Below the pieces are notes generated by a model. The model saw only the letters and a program-made list of their open reading frames with translations, was not told where the DNA came from and made no database searches. Positions 1 through 10,585 of a stretch of DNA of 64,000 nucleotides are shown here, piece after piece. A program made the translations under genes and the position numbers. Source of the DNA: Hydrangea macrophylla (lineage: Eukaryota > Streptophyta > Magnoliopsida > Cornales > Hydrangeaceae); assembly GCA_033977485.1 (NCBI GenBank), contig CM066998.1, positions 59,486,274 through 59,550,273 on the forward strand, written 5' to 3'. Position 1 is the stretch's first letter. Every line of letters starts with the position of its first letter.

Positions 1-179
1 TCCATTTCTTCTCTTATTGTACCTTCTCTCTGCTTCTTTATATTCCTACAGAATTATATCACTTAAAATGAGGAGAGAAAAAGGAAAATAAAAAAAAAAT
101 AATTTGAGCAATTTTCTGCAGCAATTGCTTTCTATGTTAGAAACGAAATTTTTTTCTCCAAATGCCTACCTTCCTTTTT

Positions 180-263
180 TTGACCATAGAGAAAGACACA
201 AGGGAACTAGCTTACCTTCCTTTTTCATTGCCTTCTCTAAATCCTCAAACCAAGATAGAGCCT
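180..263. repeat. End fragment of a Tourist-like MITE
   Basis: This stretch (GGGAACTAG...CCTTCTCTAAATCC...ACCAAGATAGAGCC) resembles the right end of the element at 3602-4002, which shares the GGAACTAG core, the CCTTCTCT run and the ACCAAACAGAGCC terminus. No matching left end or target duplication was found, so it is probably a degraded second copy. Confidence 0.35.
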
Positions 264-402
264 TGTATATCGGAAAATGATATTTAATTTATGTCATTAT
301 AAAGAAGAAATAAAGAAACGTAAAGATGTGCAGAATATTACTAATAAAGAGTAGGTACTTCAAGATGAAGGACTATTTGCAAGAAATAAAGAAAAACAAT
401 AC

Positions 403-1992
403 CGGATCCTGTGCTTCACTTTCCAATCCTGCTATTTTATCCAACAAAGCCTTTGTCGTTCCTTTGCCGTCACTCGGATCCTTTAAAGGGGAAAAAGAGT
501 AGATGTCAAAAGTGAAGCAAAATGAAGAAGACCGGAACTTCAAAAAGAAGAACACTTAAATAACATATATAGAAATGCTTTCAGGATACAGAACATAAAG
601 CAACCTTTTGGACCTGCTTAGATCCAACACCAAATTCAACATAGAAGTCTGAACCTTTGTTCTTTATCCAGTTTCCACCAGACAAAAGGACAAAAGGCAT
701 ACCCACAAAGTTGTCATCTTCGATTTCTATTTCCAAAGACTGTATCTGAAATTTGAATCAACAATATGAGACAGCCGAATACAGATCTTATAATGGATTA
801 GTACCAACATGAATTTATCAGTTCAGCTTCATAGTTCTCAATTACATATCAAATCAAATTTCTCTTGGCAAACCTTATATGGCTGATCACTAGAAGAACT
901 ACTTTTAAATTGAGTTTCACTAGCCTTGTCTAACAAAACTGAACCAGGGGGCAATACATTTGAAGGTGGTACCTGTAACATACCCATAGACATTGTAAAT
1001 GACTGACAGAGAAGCAGCAAATTGCCTCTATGGCATTAAAATCCATTCAAATTATCCGAAAATAACAATAATTTCCATAGATTACCAGCCACTCTCCAGA
1101 ATTTTTTGATAAAGCCCAGTGCAATGTTACTGGCTCATTGAGATCTGTAGCCAAAAGAACCTTTATCTTACTAGAAGGCTTCATTATAAGTACCTTGAAA
1201 TGTACAAATAGGCCACAGTTAGAATTTCCCTTACAACTATAATATCTTAAGGAGAAATTCTACTAGCTCATGAAGACCATACCAGAAGTTCCTTATCAGC
1301 AAGCCTGTATGTTTTCTTACTTAGAATTGGATCACCGCCATGTTCTTCCCTCGCCTTGGCAAAATGCTCAATTATGGATAAAATTTGTGGTTTATTTGAG
1401 ATATTTTCCTCCACGCGTCCAGATTCTCCAGAAGAATACTTATTGACCAGTTGCATTAAGTCTCTCTTCTTGCGTTGAATCCTTTCAGTGGAAAAATACC
1501 TCTTTTTCTCCAGTTGCTTTGCAACCTTAGTTTTTATCTCTCCTTTGGCAATCTTCCTCTGTATGTCATCTAGAGAAGCACCCTTATCAACTTCAATTTG
1601 CAACTCTTTTCTTGCTTTTTCAAATTCTTTCTGTTCATATACCATCATTTCAGCGAGAATGGAATACCAGCAATAATGGGACACCCATTTTAATGAAGCA
1701 AGACAATAAATAGTATTCCACACTTGCAAGTTTGACTACATAAATAAATGAGAGATTTGGGACTTACCAGTTGCTGATCTGGGGAATAATTAGGTTTTCC
1801 TGCCTTCTCCCATCGTATATAAGCTTGAATTTGTACTAGATCGTCAGGTATTTTGTTACTTGATTCAGAAAGAAGTGGCTCGTTATTTTCATTGATTTCT
1901 TTTTTATTTGTTAGCCGTGCTCGAAGATCCTATATGGAAATTCCCCCAGCTATTTCTTGCAATAGCTCAACTCGAGCTTTTTCATATTCCTC
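403..1992 (-). pseudogene. Alpha-glucan water dikinase fragment (six exons)
   Basis: Six exons on the minus strand are joined by introns with canonical borders: 1992-1768, 1630-1283, 1193-1086, 972-874, 745-605 and 480-403. All are in phase 0 with each other. They encode the segment between the N-terminal starch-binding modules and the phosphohistidine/dikinase domains of GWD, the enzyme that phosphorylates starch glucosyl residues. Recognisable strings are YIRWEKAGKPNYSPDQQL, FSTERIQRKKRDLMQL, NEPVTLHWALSK, VLPPGSVLLDKA, GMPFVLLSGGNWIKNKGSDF and ALLDKIAGLESEAQ. By memory of the family it is closest to GWD2-type proteins. A TAG at 1932-1930 interrupts the first exon (ISI-stop-DLRARL). No exon follows AGLESEAQ, so catalytic regions are absent, and the last exon lacks the usual CAG/GT donor. 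It is a captured or relic fragment, not a functional gene. Confidence 0.88.
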
Positions 1993-2455
1993 CTATAATA
2001 ATGAAGAATATTTATTAGAAAAAAAATAGTCATAGAAATGGTCTACAAAGCATAGAACCTTCCTTGATAGCACAGACGAATCAGTCATAATATAGTGCAC
2101 GTGGATGACAACAAAAGATTCTCATCAAACTATCTAGCTTGATGCTAATCCCCCTCAAGAAATGTTGAGCTTCATTGCAGAATTGCAAACATGAAACACC
2201 TATTCTAATATCATCAATCGATCTAGCTTGACTCTACAATCCCCATCAAGAAAGGTTGAGCTGTCATTGACTATAAACTGATATATATAATTTAAAAGTA
2301 ACTTGTGATAATGCATAGACAATTCCATTCAAAGTCCTAACAAACTGTCATTGACTATAAACTGATTGATAAGGTAATGCCATAAGGTCCAAGAAAACAA
2401 TATGTTACCGTTAAATTTCATTTTCTTCTTATTTCCATAACTTCATAGAGCTGTC

Positions 2456-2571
2456 ATGACTACATAGGCGACCATTCCCATGAGAGGCGACTGTGCTAGA
2501 GCAGCAATTATGTTCTCATGTGCCGGTACTATCATGCTCTTATTCTCAGCCATGTTCCACAGCTCCAGAGA
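2456..2571 (-). pseudogene. Unidentified exon-like block
   Basis: A canonical acceptor (TTTGTTTCAG) on the minus strand precedes an open block reading [18 protein letters not shown], continuing to [10 protein letters not shown], then a stop near 2440. Its composition looks protein-coding and it shares the orientation of the neighbouring captured exons, but I do not recognise the family. No clear donor was found. It lies between the DXR and GWD pieces in transcription order. Confidence 0.4.
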
Positions 2572-2722
2572 CTGAAACAAACATTAAAATAAATAACTAC
2601 ATTAAGTAAAGACTACTAAGTAGGTTTTATATTCATTCCATTTAAGAGATTTGGTGAAGGAAAAGGTATAGTGAAAGAAAAAGAAAAAAAACTATTTCCT
2701 AGTTTTCCATTTATATTCAGCC

Positions 2723-2985
2723 ATGTTAGATACAAGTTGTTGTGCGTGTGCTGTGTTGTGCACGTGCTGCTGTGCAGTGGGCTGCTGGGCACATGCGCTG
2801 CTGTGTTGTGCTGCTGTGCACGTGTGTTGCGTGTTGTGTACTGTGCACGTTGGCTGTGTGCTGTGCATGTTGCCTGTGTGCACGTGTGTGTATTCCATGA
2901 AGCAATCTGCTGTGCACGTGGGCTGCCATGAGAGTTCAATGTGCTGCTGTGCACATGTGTTGTGTGCACGTGTGTGCATAAACTT
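2723..2985. repeat. TGTGCTG/GCACGTG low-complexity repeat
   Basis: The block is made of interspersed TGTGCTG, TGCACGTG and GTTGTGTGC units. It contains at least five exact CACGTG hexamers (the G-box core) within about 210 bases. The repeat keeps several frames open, which explains the overlapping Cys/Val-rich and His/Thr-rich ORFs on both strands. It lies in an intron or spacer of the fragment cluster. Confidence 0.75.
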
Positions 2986-3601
2986 AAGATGTGCAATTTA
3001 CAAGGTCGAGGTACTATAGAATTAGAATTGGTATCATAGATATTTTCGGGTAGATTCTGTTGCTTTAGATATTGAATGCAAGAAGAGCATAGAAGTGGAA
3101 ATATTCTGACAAAAAAACTCCTTTTACTAAGCCATAGAAATTCCACAGGACTGAATGAATGTAGAAAAGTCTATGGCTTTTTTTTTTTTCATGAATTATG
3201 CCTAAAATAAGAGGCCAACAAGCTATATCACTGCCAAAAACATTGATTGCTTGAATAGTGAACAAGTACACAATTTAAGGAGAATGTACAATTCATAGGT
3301 GCAATTAACTGTAGTGAAAAGATGCAAGTAAAAATTACCTCAAGAAAGCTTGAAGATTTCCAGATATTCGAATCTGCACGAGAACCAGCAAAAGTGGTCA
3401 TTTCTTTCCCCACGGTAAAAACAAAAAAGTTCAGCACCATAGTGGTGAGGGTATATTGCACCCGAAAAATTTAGGATTCGAGAATGAAAAAAAGTAAAGG
3501 TTACAGAGAGTAAAGTAGTTGCTTTTGTTGCAAAAAACTAATACAATATAGCATTCTGAATGTAGTAAGCCAAAAAAATTACTGTATAACAGTTTCTCTA
3601 A

Positions 3602-4002
3602 GGCTTTGTTTGGTTCTTCGATTTAGTGAGGGAAAAGAAAGGATAATGTAGAGGAAAATCTTTTCCTTCGTTTGGTTACTAAGGAAATGATGATGAAAAT
3701 AGGAAAGAAAAGAGACTAAGTTGATAAATAAATTAAACATTTTGAAGTTGTGGGTTATTTCTCTTTCTTTATTCATATAAAGCAGTTAAAACTTTAAAAA
3801 ATTTACTTTTTAAAGTTTTTTAAACATTTTAAATATTGTGAGTCTTTTTGCTTTCTTTATTCATATAGAACAGTTATTACTTAGAAATTTTTATTTTTTA
3901 AAGTCAATTAAGCAAGAAGAAAAACACAAAGGAACTAGTTTTCCTTCTTGTTTTCCTTTCCCTTCTCTCTTCCCTTATGAAATCCATAAACCAAACAGAG
4001 CC
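3602..4002. mobile_element. Tourist-like MITE, TAA target duplication
   Basis: The termini are inverted: GGCTTTGTTTGGTT on the left and AACCAAACAGAGCC-like (ACCAAACAGAGCC) on the right. It is flanked by TAA at 3599-3601 and 4003-4005, as expected for PIF/Harbinger elements. It is about 400 bp long with no coding capacity. A second AGAGCCTAAACAAAA copy just downstream (near 4030) looks like a small local duplication. Confidence 0.7.
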
Positions 4003-4299
4003 TAAACAAAAAAGAGAAGAAAATTTCAGAGCCTAAACAAAATTGAAACATAAATAGCAACAGCACCTTTAGGGGACTATATAATCATGCTAGATTTCAA
4101 AATTCTTTATTGTTTGAACTCATATAGAATTTTGTGTGTACAAACTTCAGCCTCTGCGTAGAGAAATTTTGGTCTCTCAGAGGAGTCAGAAGACCAAGCC
4201 AGCTGCATGTGTTATATTGGGGCCAGATTTTGTTATTAATTATTTTGCAGCCATAATTTTGAAATTTTTTTAGTGTTAATACAGTGGGTGGATTATGCT

Positions 4300-4640
4300 C
4301 TCAAAACACTTTGATTGTGAGGAAATTATATAGCATGCAAATTTGCAATAAGATGTCCACTTCCAGGATACTCTTGATTCAGCCAAAAAAAGACTAGGAA
4401 CAAAATTGCTAAAATCTCAATTTTCAATTCAAGGGACTTGAAAAGACATAAACAATTATATGTGCAACTTGTGACTTATATTCAGTATAAACTTCAAACC
4501 CACTGCTCACAGAGTCATTCAGTTGTGAGGTATTATAATACATCATACAATTAGATTCCCACTTCCATGTAAAATTTGCTTCAGCACATTTAAGTACTTG
4601 GAACAGAATTGGGTGAAATCTAAAATTTCGATCCACTGAA
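4300..4640 (-). other. Locally duplicated segment with possible exon
   Basis: Two similar stretches (about 4320-4410 and 4520-4620) share the CCACTTCCA motif in a similar context, suggesting an old tandem duplication. On the minus strand a TTTCAG acceptor at 4636-4641 opens a block reading WIEILDFTQFCSKYLNVLKQ. It could be another captured exon, but no family is recognised and no good donor is seen. Confidence 0.25.
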
Positions 4641-5131
4641 AAGAAATGAAACAAATTTTCTGTGCAACAACCAAATTGACCAAATTGTAACAATCTATAT
4701 AAAAAAAAGAGAGAGAGATCTCTTTGAAACCTTGTATTTTCTTAAGCTGCTTCACATTGAGTTTCAGAGAGAGCAGCAAAATCCAGGACTTTATAACTAC
4801 ATGTGGTTAAAACATTTCTAATTTTTTTTTTTTATTTCTACCTGATCAATATGCTCCTTGCAAAATTTAAGGTACATAAGCTTAATACTCAAGGACGAAG
4901 CATCATAGATGGAATATTAGAAAAACATAATACATTTGACATATCAAGGGGACTACAAATGGAGAAGGATAAGCCAGGCTACACATGCATAAGCAATAGG
5001 CCACATAATAGAGAGAAAAACAGGAAGAAAGCATAGACAATAGTATTCACGGCTTACAAGAAAGCATGGGAAGTTTAGGCCATCAAAGCAAAATTCTAGG
5101 CTTACTTATCTATTCAAAATTTATTTTGCAC

Positions 5132-5276
5132 CTGGAATATAGCAGAATGTTCTGAATCAGCAGGAAGAATCTTTATGTCATGCTTGTGAGCAAGAGGAAG
5201 GAAAAAAGGACCCCCAGCAATTAAGGTCTCTGACCATTGCTATGTCTTTGCCAGCTTCTATTGCAGCCACTTTTGG
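5132..5276 (-). pseudogene. DXR exon fragment, frameshifted
   Basis: This is one exon of 1-deoxy-D-xylulose-5-phosphate reductoisomerase, the plastid enzyme that makes MEP in the isoprenoid pathway. The minus-strand exon starts after an AG acceptor with [13 protein letters not shown], continues in a shifted frame with [20 protein letters not shown] and [12 protein letters not shown], and ends at a GT donor. Between GKDIA and ETLIAGG seven bases stand where the family normally has twelve, so the frame is lost and the ANK-like residues are missing. No upstream or downstream DXR exon was found in the window. It is an isolated, non-functional fragment. Confidence 0.88.
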
Positions 5277-5609
5277 CTAACAAAGTAGAACACACGAAGA
5301 AATTGTTAGTTCATTGATTGGTTAGAAAAGATTTGTTAAAAAGAAATATGTACCAGAACATGTGTGGAAGCATAGAATAGAAAGAAGCAACTAAAATTCA
5401 TTACGTTACAATAAGAACACGGATGCTTTAGCACCAGGAAGTAGAGTCAAGAGCAAAAACTTCAAAGCTCTTATTTAATCATGTCACTGTTTTAACATAA
5501 TCAATGAAAATTGTAATTGATTAATTTGAACTTCCATATAATGTAGAAAAATACAATGAAGCAGATTCAAATTCCAAACCCATTCAAAAGTTCTCTAAGA
5601 ATTTTTTAC

Positions 5610-5731
5610 CTGAGGTATATACTTGGGTCGACCCAAGATCTGACAATGCTATTAGCATCGACAATTTTCTGTAGTTCGATCCTAACAAAGTAATTGAAGG
5701 AATCCAAATGTTGTTTCACCAATCCTCTCAC
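5610..5731 (-). pseudogene. RNA polymerase III subunit 2 exon fragment
   Basis: One exon with canonical TTTCAG acceptor and CTCAG/GTAAAA donor reads VRGLVKQHLDSFNYFVRIEL, then QKIVDANSIVRSWVDPSIYL. This matches the N-terminal RNA polymerase beta-subunit domain of the Pol III second-largest subunit (NRPC2/RPC2); the LVKQHLDSFNYF string followed by DPSIYLR favours Pol III over Pol I or II. The exon is open throughout, but no other NRPC2 exon is visible, so it is an isolated fragment about 330 bp upstream (in transcription) of the DXR piece. Confidence 0.85.
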
Positions 5732-6271
5732 CTGAAAACCAAAATCAGACTCTAAGCGGGTCGTCATTGTATATGGACTTCCTAGATTAATTCAAACACA
5801 TCAGACTTCGTTTCATATTAAGGGACTCTTTTGACAATTCCAACTATTTACGGAAGCTTACTTTATTGTGGTAAATTATTTTGACTTTCTATTACTTGCC
5901 TTCTTTTAAATTTTAACATATCCAAGAAGCGCAACCATAGAGTATGAAGATCCAGAGACAACAATTACTTTTAAATACCAGCACTCGGTCATAGACACAG
6001 TCCAAGACTGAAATAAAAAGCAGGGGAATATAGGTAGAGACATGAACGGGATCCATAATATTCTCAATAGTTACATTAGAATAGCTTGTGTTCATCTCAA
6101 CTACTAGTTTAGGCTACTTTGAGGATATAAATTACTAGCTAATTATTTAAGGCTATATTTATAACCAAACAAACATGTTTTATCTGTAAGAGAGTTTGTA
6201 ATCTCACATGTATAAGAAAAAGGGGGTTGTTTTCGGCTACCACGTTCAATAGTTGAACTATTTTTTTCTCA

Positions 6272-6394
6272 TAACTAGCTCCTTCAACATATTTTCTAAG
6301 TGACAACTAGCTCTAGTATATTGAAGAAGATTGAGTAATTTTATATAACTAGCTTTTCAACATATTTTCTAAGTGACAACTAGCTCTAGTATAG
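6272..6394. repeat. Two-copy 73-bp direct repeat
   Basis: The segment TTCAACATATTTTCTAAG followed by TGACAACTAGCTCTAGTATA occurs at 6283 and again at 6356, a period of 73 bases. Nothing coding is seen in it. It is probably a recent local duplication. Confidence 0.75.
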
Positions 6395-7936
6395 CTTTTC
6401 TAGGACACACCTATATATGATCTCAACATCTTTCTACAAGACTTCATATTCTTTTCGACACCCACTTTAGAACAAGATTTCGGCAGAGAGAAACAAGATT
6501 TTCAAAACCTGAGGATTGAAGCATGGGTCATTTCCCGGTTAACAATACATGCTACTTTGATCTTCACCAGTGCGCATATTGCCTCCCTTGGAAATTGTTA
6601 AAAGAATGACTCCATAACTGTGGTAAATAAAAAGTCAAGAATTAGAACTATGAAACTACAAAAGATTTTGATACAAACTAATTATTCCCCTAAAATATAT
6701 TGTTTTGGTTTAACCAAGTGTTGCTAGCATTAACAGGTCACCCCTACCGCACAAGTTTTAGATTAAATTATTGAAGAAGATCAATATGACTAGGCAAGAA
6801 TAGTTATCAACCAATAGCAATGAAGCTTTGACAGAATAGTTATCAATATGACTTAGGTATGGTTCACTTTGTCACTCCAATGGAAGCTTGACAAAATTCT
6901 TTTGTGTAAAACTGATTGCACAAGAATTAAGATTTAGTTTCAGCTGCATGTCCTCTTTAGATGTCCTTCAGCACCAATAATATGGGTACAACTAAGATTT
7001 TTTGTAATGATGCTAAAGATAGAAGAAATTAGTACAAAGCTTATTCTCACTTGGTTGAATGGACGTGTCTCTGCACAATATGCCCTCTTGTGAACTCCTT
7101 CAACATGAAGTGAATAACAATTTGTAAAATACAAAAAAATTCGAAGACTACTCAATATGCAATGAAGGTGAAATCCACCCTTTTCCATCATGTCAAAGGA
7201 CAATGATACGCACCTAAGCCCATTCTTCAACTCTCTACTGTAATACGCATTTTTTATGCTCTTTGACTATCTAGCACAACATGCAGCAAAAATAAGTAGG
7301 GAATTAACAGGCTCACCAAATAAATAGAAGCCGACTATGGACCAGAAACTATTTCAAAACACATCAATCACGTAGTTATTTAACATAACAAAAGACAACA
7401 TTTAATTTGAAATAAAAAGTAGATCTCATTTCCAGCAAGTACATTCATGTTGTATCTCCCAAGCATCCATCATCCACACATTTAACATAACCAAAAGGCA
7501 TACATCACTTATGTAATGAACATTGGCACAATTCCAGAAAAGTCAACAAACAAGAAATATTGATCTATGGAGAGATAAGAAATTGGACTTGAAACCCTCC
7601 TACAATAAAACCATTCTCATTTGACCTTATGTGCAAGAAATTCTGTGTCACTTCCTTGAATAGAAATCCAAAATATTGCACTTAACTATGGAACAACACT
7701 CAATATACACTAACTAACCAAGTTGGATTTTCAATGCCAAAAGCCCAAGTTTTCATTTGGATAATAATCTACCAGTTACAAATGGGGAAAAAAAAAGTTC
7801 TACAATATGTGAGTACTGGGGCCAGCCACATGGCTGCACTCTAGTTGGCTTATAATTAAAAAAAATAGAATTTAAAAAACATATATTTGATCAGTAATAG
7901 ACATGATTAGCAATTCTTAAAGAATTTGTTACTTAC

Positions 7937-7987
7937 CTTTAAATCATCAATATTCACAACTCCAAGTGCAGGAGCAGCAGGACACAC
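7937..7987 (-). other. Small unidentified exon (51 nt)
   Basis: The 51-nt block has a strong donor (AAG/GTAAGT) and an AG acceptor, and reads VCPAAPALGVVNIDDLK in phase 0. It has the same orientation as the other exon fragments. I do not recognise the protein. It may belong to the host gene that supplied the leader exon near 10 kb or to another captured fragment. Confidence 0.4.
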
Positions 7988-8434
7988 CTATACATGGAAA
8001 AGCTCACAGTTCATCAATTAGAATATTAAGAGATCTTCAAACTCATTAGACGAAGACATGGTGAAATATGTTTATCTAAAGCATGCATAAGAATACCAAT
8101 TCTTGAAACCAATGACTCAGTTCACTAACACATCATGTATAGGATGATAAGAAAATCTTATTACATGTATTATTTGCATTAGTTTATTGTGGCATCACAT
8201 AAAACTCAGGGATTAATTGTTGAATACTATGCTAAACTAGGAGATTCAATGCCCAACTCAAAGTATACTCATAACGGCTAATACTTTGGTAGAGTTGAGT
8301 CCCCAGAATGTTACCCAATACATCGGTGGTAGAGTTGGGTTTTTTTTTTGGTCCAGAAATTGGAATTAAAAAATTGAATAAAAAACAAACTCCAAAGGAT
8401 TTGTTATTGTCTAGAACATGTTTGTAATAATTAA

Positions 8435-8625
8435 GAAAATACTTTTGCTCACCCAAAATTTGGTACACCAATGCTCACCCAAGCATCCCATTGGCCAATG
8501 CAGTGGGGCTCAGGATTAAACAATATTAAACAACATTTGTTTAATCCTGGGCCCCACTGCATTGGCCAATGGGATGCTTGGGTGAGCATTGGTGTACCAA
8601 ATTTTGGGTGAGCAAAAATGCTCTC
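8435..8625. mobile_element. MULE-like hairpin MITE, 9-bp TSD
   Basis: Two arms of about 81 bases (8443-8523 and 8537-8617) are almost perfect reverse complements around a 13-base loop. Termini are GAAAATACTTTTGCTCACCC on the left and the complement of GAGAGCATTTTTGCTCACCC on the right. It is flanked by the exact 9-bp repeat AATAATTAA at 8426-8434 and 8626-8634. The near-identity of the arms indicates a young insertion. A relative lies at 43492-43679. Confidence 0.88.
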
Positions 8626-8911
8626 AATAATTAAAGTCTTCCAGCCTATGAGTAGGAACTAAACAGAGCAATAGTCAAACCCCCAACATTAATTCAGCTA
8701 AGCAAGTTAAAGAAAAACCACCTACTGACAATAGTTATTGGTGGGAGAAATGAGATTACTAACACTTTACTGTTTGTTTTCTTACAAATCTTCATAACCA
8801 AACTTTCAAATACTACTTCCACCTCTCCAGCACTCAAATTTAAGTATTTAACCTTAAGCTATTTTTTAAACCATGCCATTAGTAGAGCCTAGTTTCTTCT
8901 TTATCTATATC

Positions 8912-9416
8912 CATGGCCGGTCCAAAAGGGAGGCCAAAGAGGCATCCGCCCCGGGTTACTAAAGTTTCCAAAATTTTGAGGCCCCCATAAAATTTTCATA
9001 ATTACATTTTTACTTTGAGATTTTTAATATTTTACATTTAGGCCTCCCCTAAGGCCCAATTTAGTGTCATCGACTACATACATATTGACATACATGTATA
9101 TAAAACTAAAAAATAGAGGTCCTAGAATTTTGAAAATTACATTTTTAGTGTAAGAATTTTTTTAGTTTTAGAAATAGGTCCCTCTAGAATTTTAAAAGAT
9201 ACCATACAATGTTTAAGTTTCACAAATAGACTCATATTATAAGTAGACCCCAAAAAAATTGTCAATTATGTATAAGTAAACCCTACAAAAATGGTCAATT
9301 ATGTATAGGTAGACCCCAAATAAATTGCTTCGGGGGCGCTGCCCTCGAACCCCCTCGTATAAGGGCCCCCTTTTAATAGTTCGTCCCGGGCCTCCAAATA
9401 CTCAAGACCGCCCCTG
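8912..9416. mobile_element. Non-autonomous hAT-like element, 8-bp TSD
   Basis: The ends are CATGGCCGGTCC and the complement of CAGGGGCGGTCT. Flanking 8-bp repeats TCTATATC (8904-8911 and 9417-9424) are exact. Inside are GC-rich subterminal stretches rich in GGCC/GGGCCC and a decayed AT-rich core with no usable ORF. TIR type and 8-bp duplication place it in the hAT superfamily. Confidence 0.88.
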
Positions 9417-9709
9417 TCTATATCCTACCAAAATCTAAAACCACGGCAAATCTGAGGACTGGGACTTCATAAGCAGCTTCAAAAAAATAAAATAAAAAAA
9501 TCCAACACTATAGTAACCACCCACAATTTGCAATAGAATCTATCCTAGGCTAGCTATAGAAAAATAAAATCAATGTTATAAAGTAAATGCTATTACATAT
9601 CGAGATTTGCAAAAGACATGTGGGTAAGATTTCCTAATCTTATACCAAAAGTTCAAATACCCACTAGCATAACATTGAAAAAAGGCCCAGAAATTAGAAG
9701 CTTGCTTAC

Positions 9710-9750
9710 CAATAAACTGAATGGGTCCAATGGCAAAAGTAGCAGCATCC
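9710..9750 (-). other. Small unidentified exon (41 nt)
   Basis: The block has an AAACAG acceptor and a TTG/GTAAGC donor and can read DAATFAIGPIQFI. It lies 190 bases downstream (minus strand) of the leader exon and could be the second exon of the gene or chimera that starts near 10.2 kb. The family is not recognised. Confidence 0.35.
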
Positions 9751-9937
9751 CTGTTTTTGAATCACGCATAAATCTAGTTCATGTAGAAAAGGGGGAAAAC
9801 AAATAAACCAATACCAAGTGAATCATACAATATTTCGCAGAAACCACTAACTCTAAACATTTATAAGTGTGTGTGTATGTATAAAAATGAAAGAGAGTGT
9901 TGAAGCTTGAAAGAAAGTGACAATGTTAGGGTTTTAC

Positions 9938-10200
9938 CTGACGAGAAAGCAAGTAGATGAATCAGTATGTGAATATAGCAGACATGTATCTGCATGAGGA
10001 AAGACGAGAGAGTGCAGAGATAGAGAGAGATTACTAATAGTGGAAATCGGCGGTGGTGGTGTCCAGAGACGACGGCGGTTGTCGTTGTCGGAGGGAGAGG
10101 TTAGAGAGAGAGAGAAGATAGAGATGATTTGGAGGTTAGGGTTTGGAATGGAGGGATTTTTTCAGAGGGATTATTTGCTGAAAACATTTTTTGGATTTGA
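9938..10200 (-). promoter_or_regulatory. CT-rich 5' leader exon and start of transcription unit
   Basis: Read on the minus strand, the stretch has AACCCTAACC, long CTCTCTCT runs and a Pro/His-coding CCACCACC part, and ends in a GTCAG/GTAAAACCC donor at 9938. This is the usual look of a plant 5' UTR exon. A possible ATG at about 9993-9995 would give MQIHVCYIHILIHLLAFSS. It points into the series of minus-strand exon fragments to the left, so it may drive a chimeric transcript. Transcription is inferred, not shown. Confidence 0.5.
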
Positions 10201-10444
10201 GTTTTATATTTACGAAATTGCCACCGAATTTTTAATTTTTGGGTGTTATTTACAAATGTGCCACTTGCTTATTTTTTTTTTACACTTTTCATTTTTAAGG
10301 AAGAATACTAACAGAATTTCATATTTTCTAACAGATATATCCGTTACTAATTACTAACGGATATATCCGTTAGAAATCATAAAAGCTGTCCGTTAGAAAT
10401 CAGGTCATATGGTGTAGTGGGTGTAAAAAGTTTTCATGCAGGGG

Positions 10445-10585
10445 TCATTTCGACCGGTCGAGATACCCCGTTCGACCGGTCGAGATACCCCGTTCGACCG
10501 GTCGGATGACCCATCGGCAATAATCCTTCACAGCAGAGGGCACTTCGACCGGTCGAGATGTCCCTTTCGACCGGTCGAATGACCC
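10445..10585. repeat. TCGACCGGTCGA palindrome array
   Basis: Five copies of (T)TCGACCGGTCGA, two of them shortened at one edge, are spaced by 10-65 bases with GATACCCCG-like or GATGTCCC-like spacers. They form closely spaced sets separated by the CATCGGCAATAATCC segment. The array lies at the edge of the left copy of the inverted repeat pair (10.4-12.3 kb). The same core occurs in the gypsy LTR at 55.1 kb and near 59.4 kb. Confidence 0.85.

Noticed and set aside
2616..3146. Overlapping long ORFs on both strands over the TGTGCTG/CACGTG repeat
   Set aside because: The repeat keeps several frames open at once, and the predicted proteins are low-complexity. No gene is supported.
6520..6620. Possible minus-strand exon reading AICALVKIKVACIVNREMTH
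   Set aside because: The peptide looks plausible, but acceptor and donor are poor and no family is recognised.
1..10440. Explicit Helitron ends (5' TC and 3' CTRR with hairpin)
   Set aside because: No convincing pair of termini could be identified, so the cluster is reported as capture by an unknown mechanism.
10445..10585. Regularly spaced palindromes considered as a CRISPR array
   Set aside because: The sites are short palindromes with irregular spacers in a plant genome, and no cas genes are present. They fit retroelement promoter motifs better.
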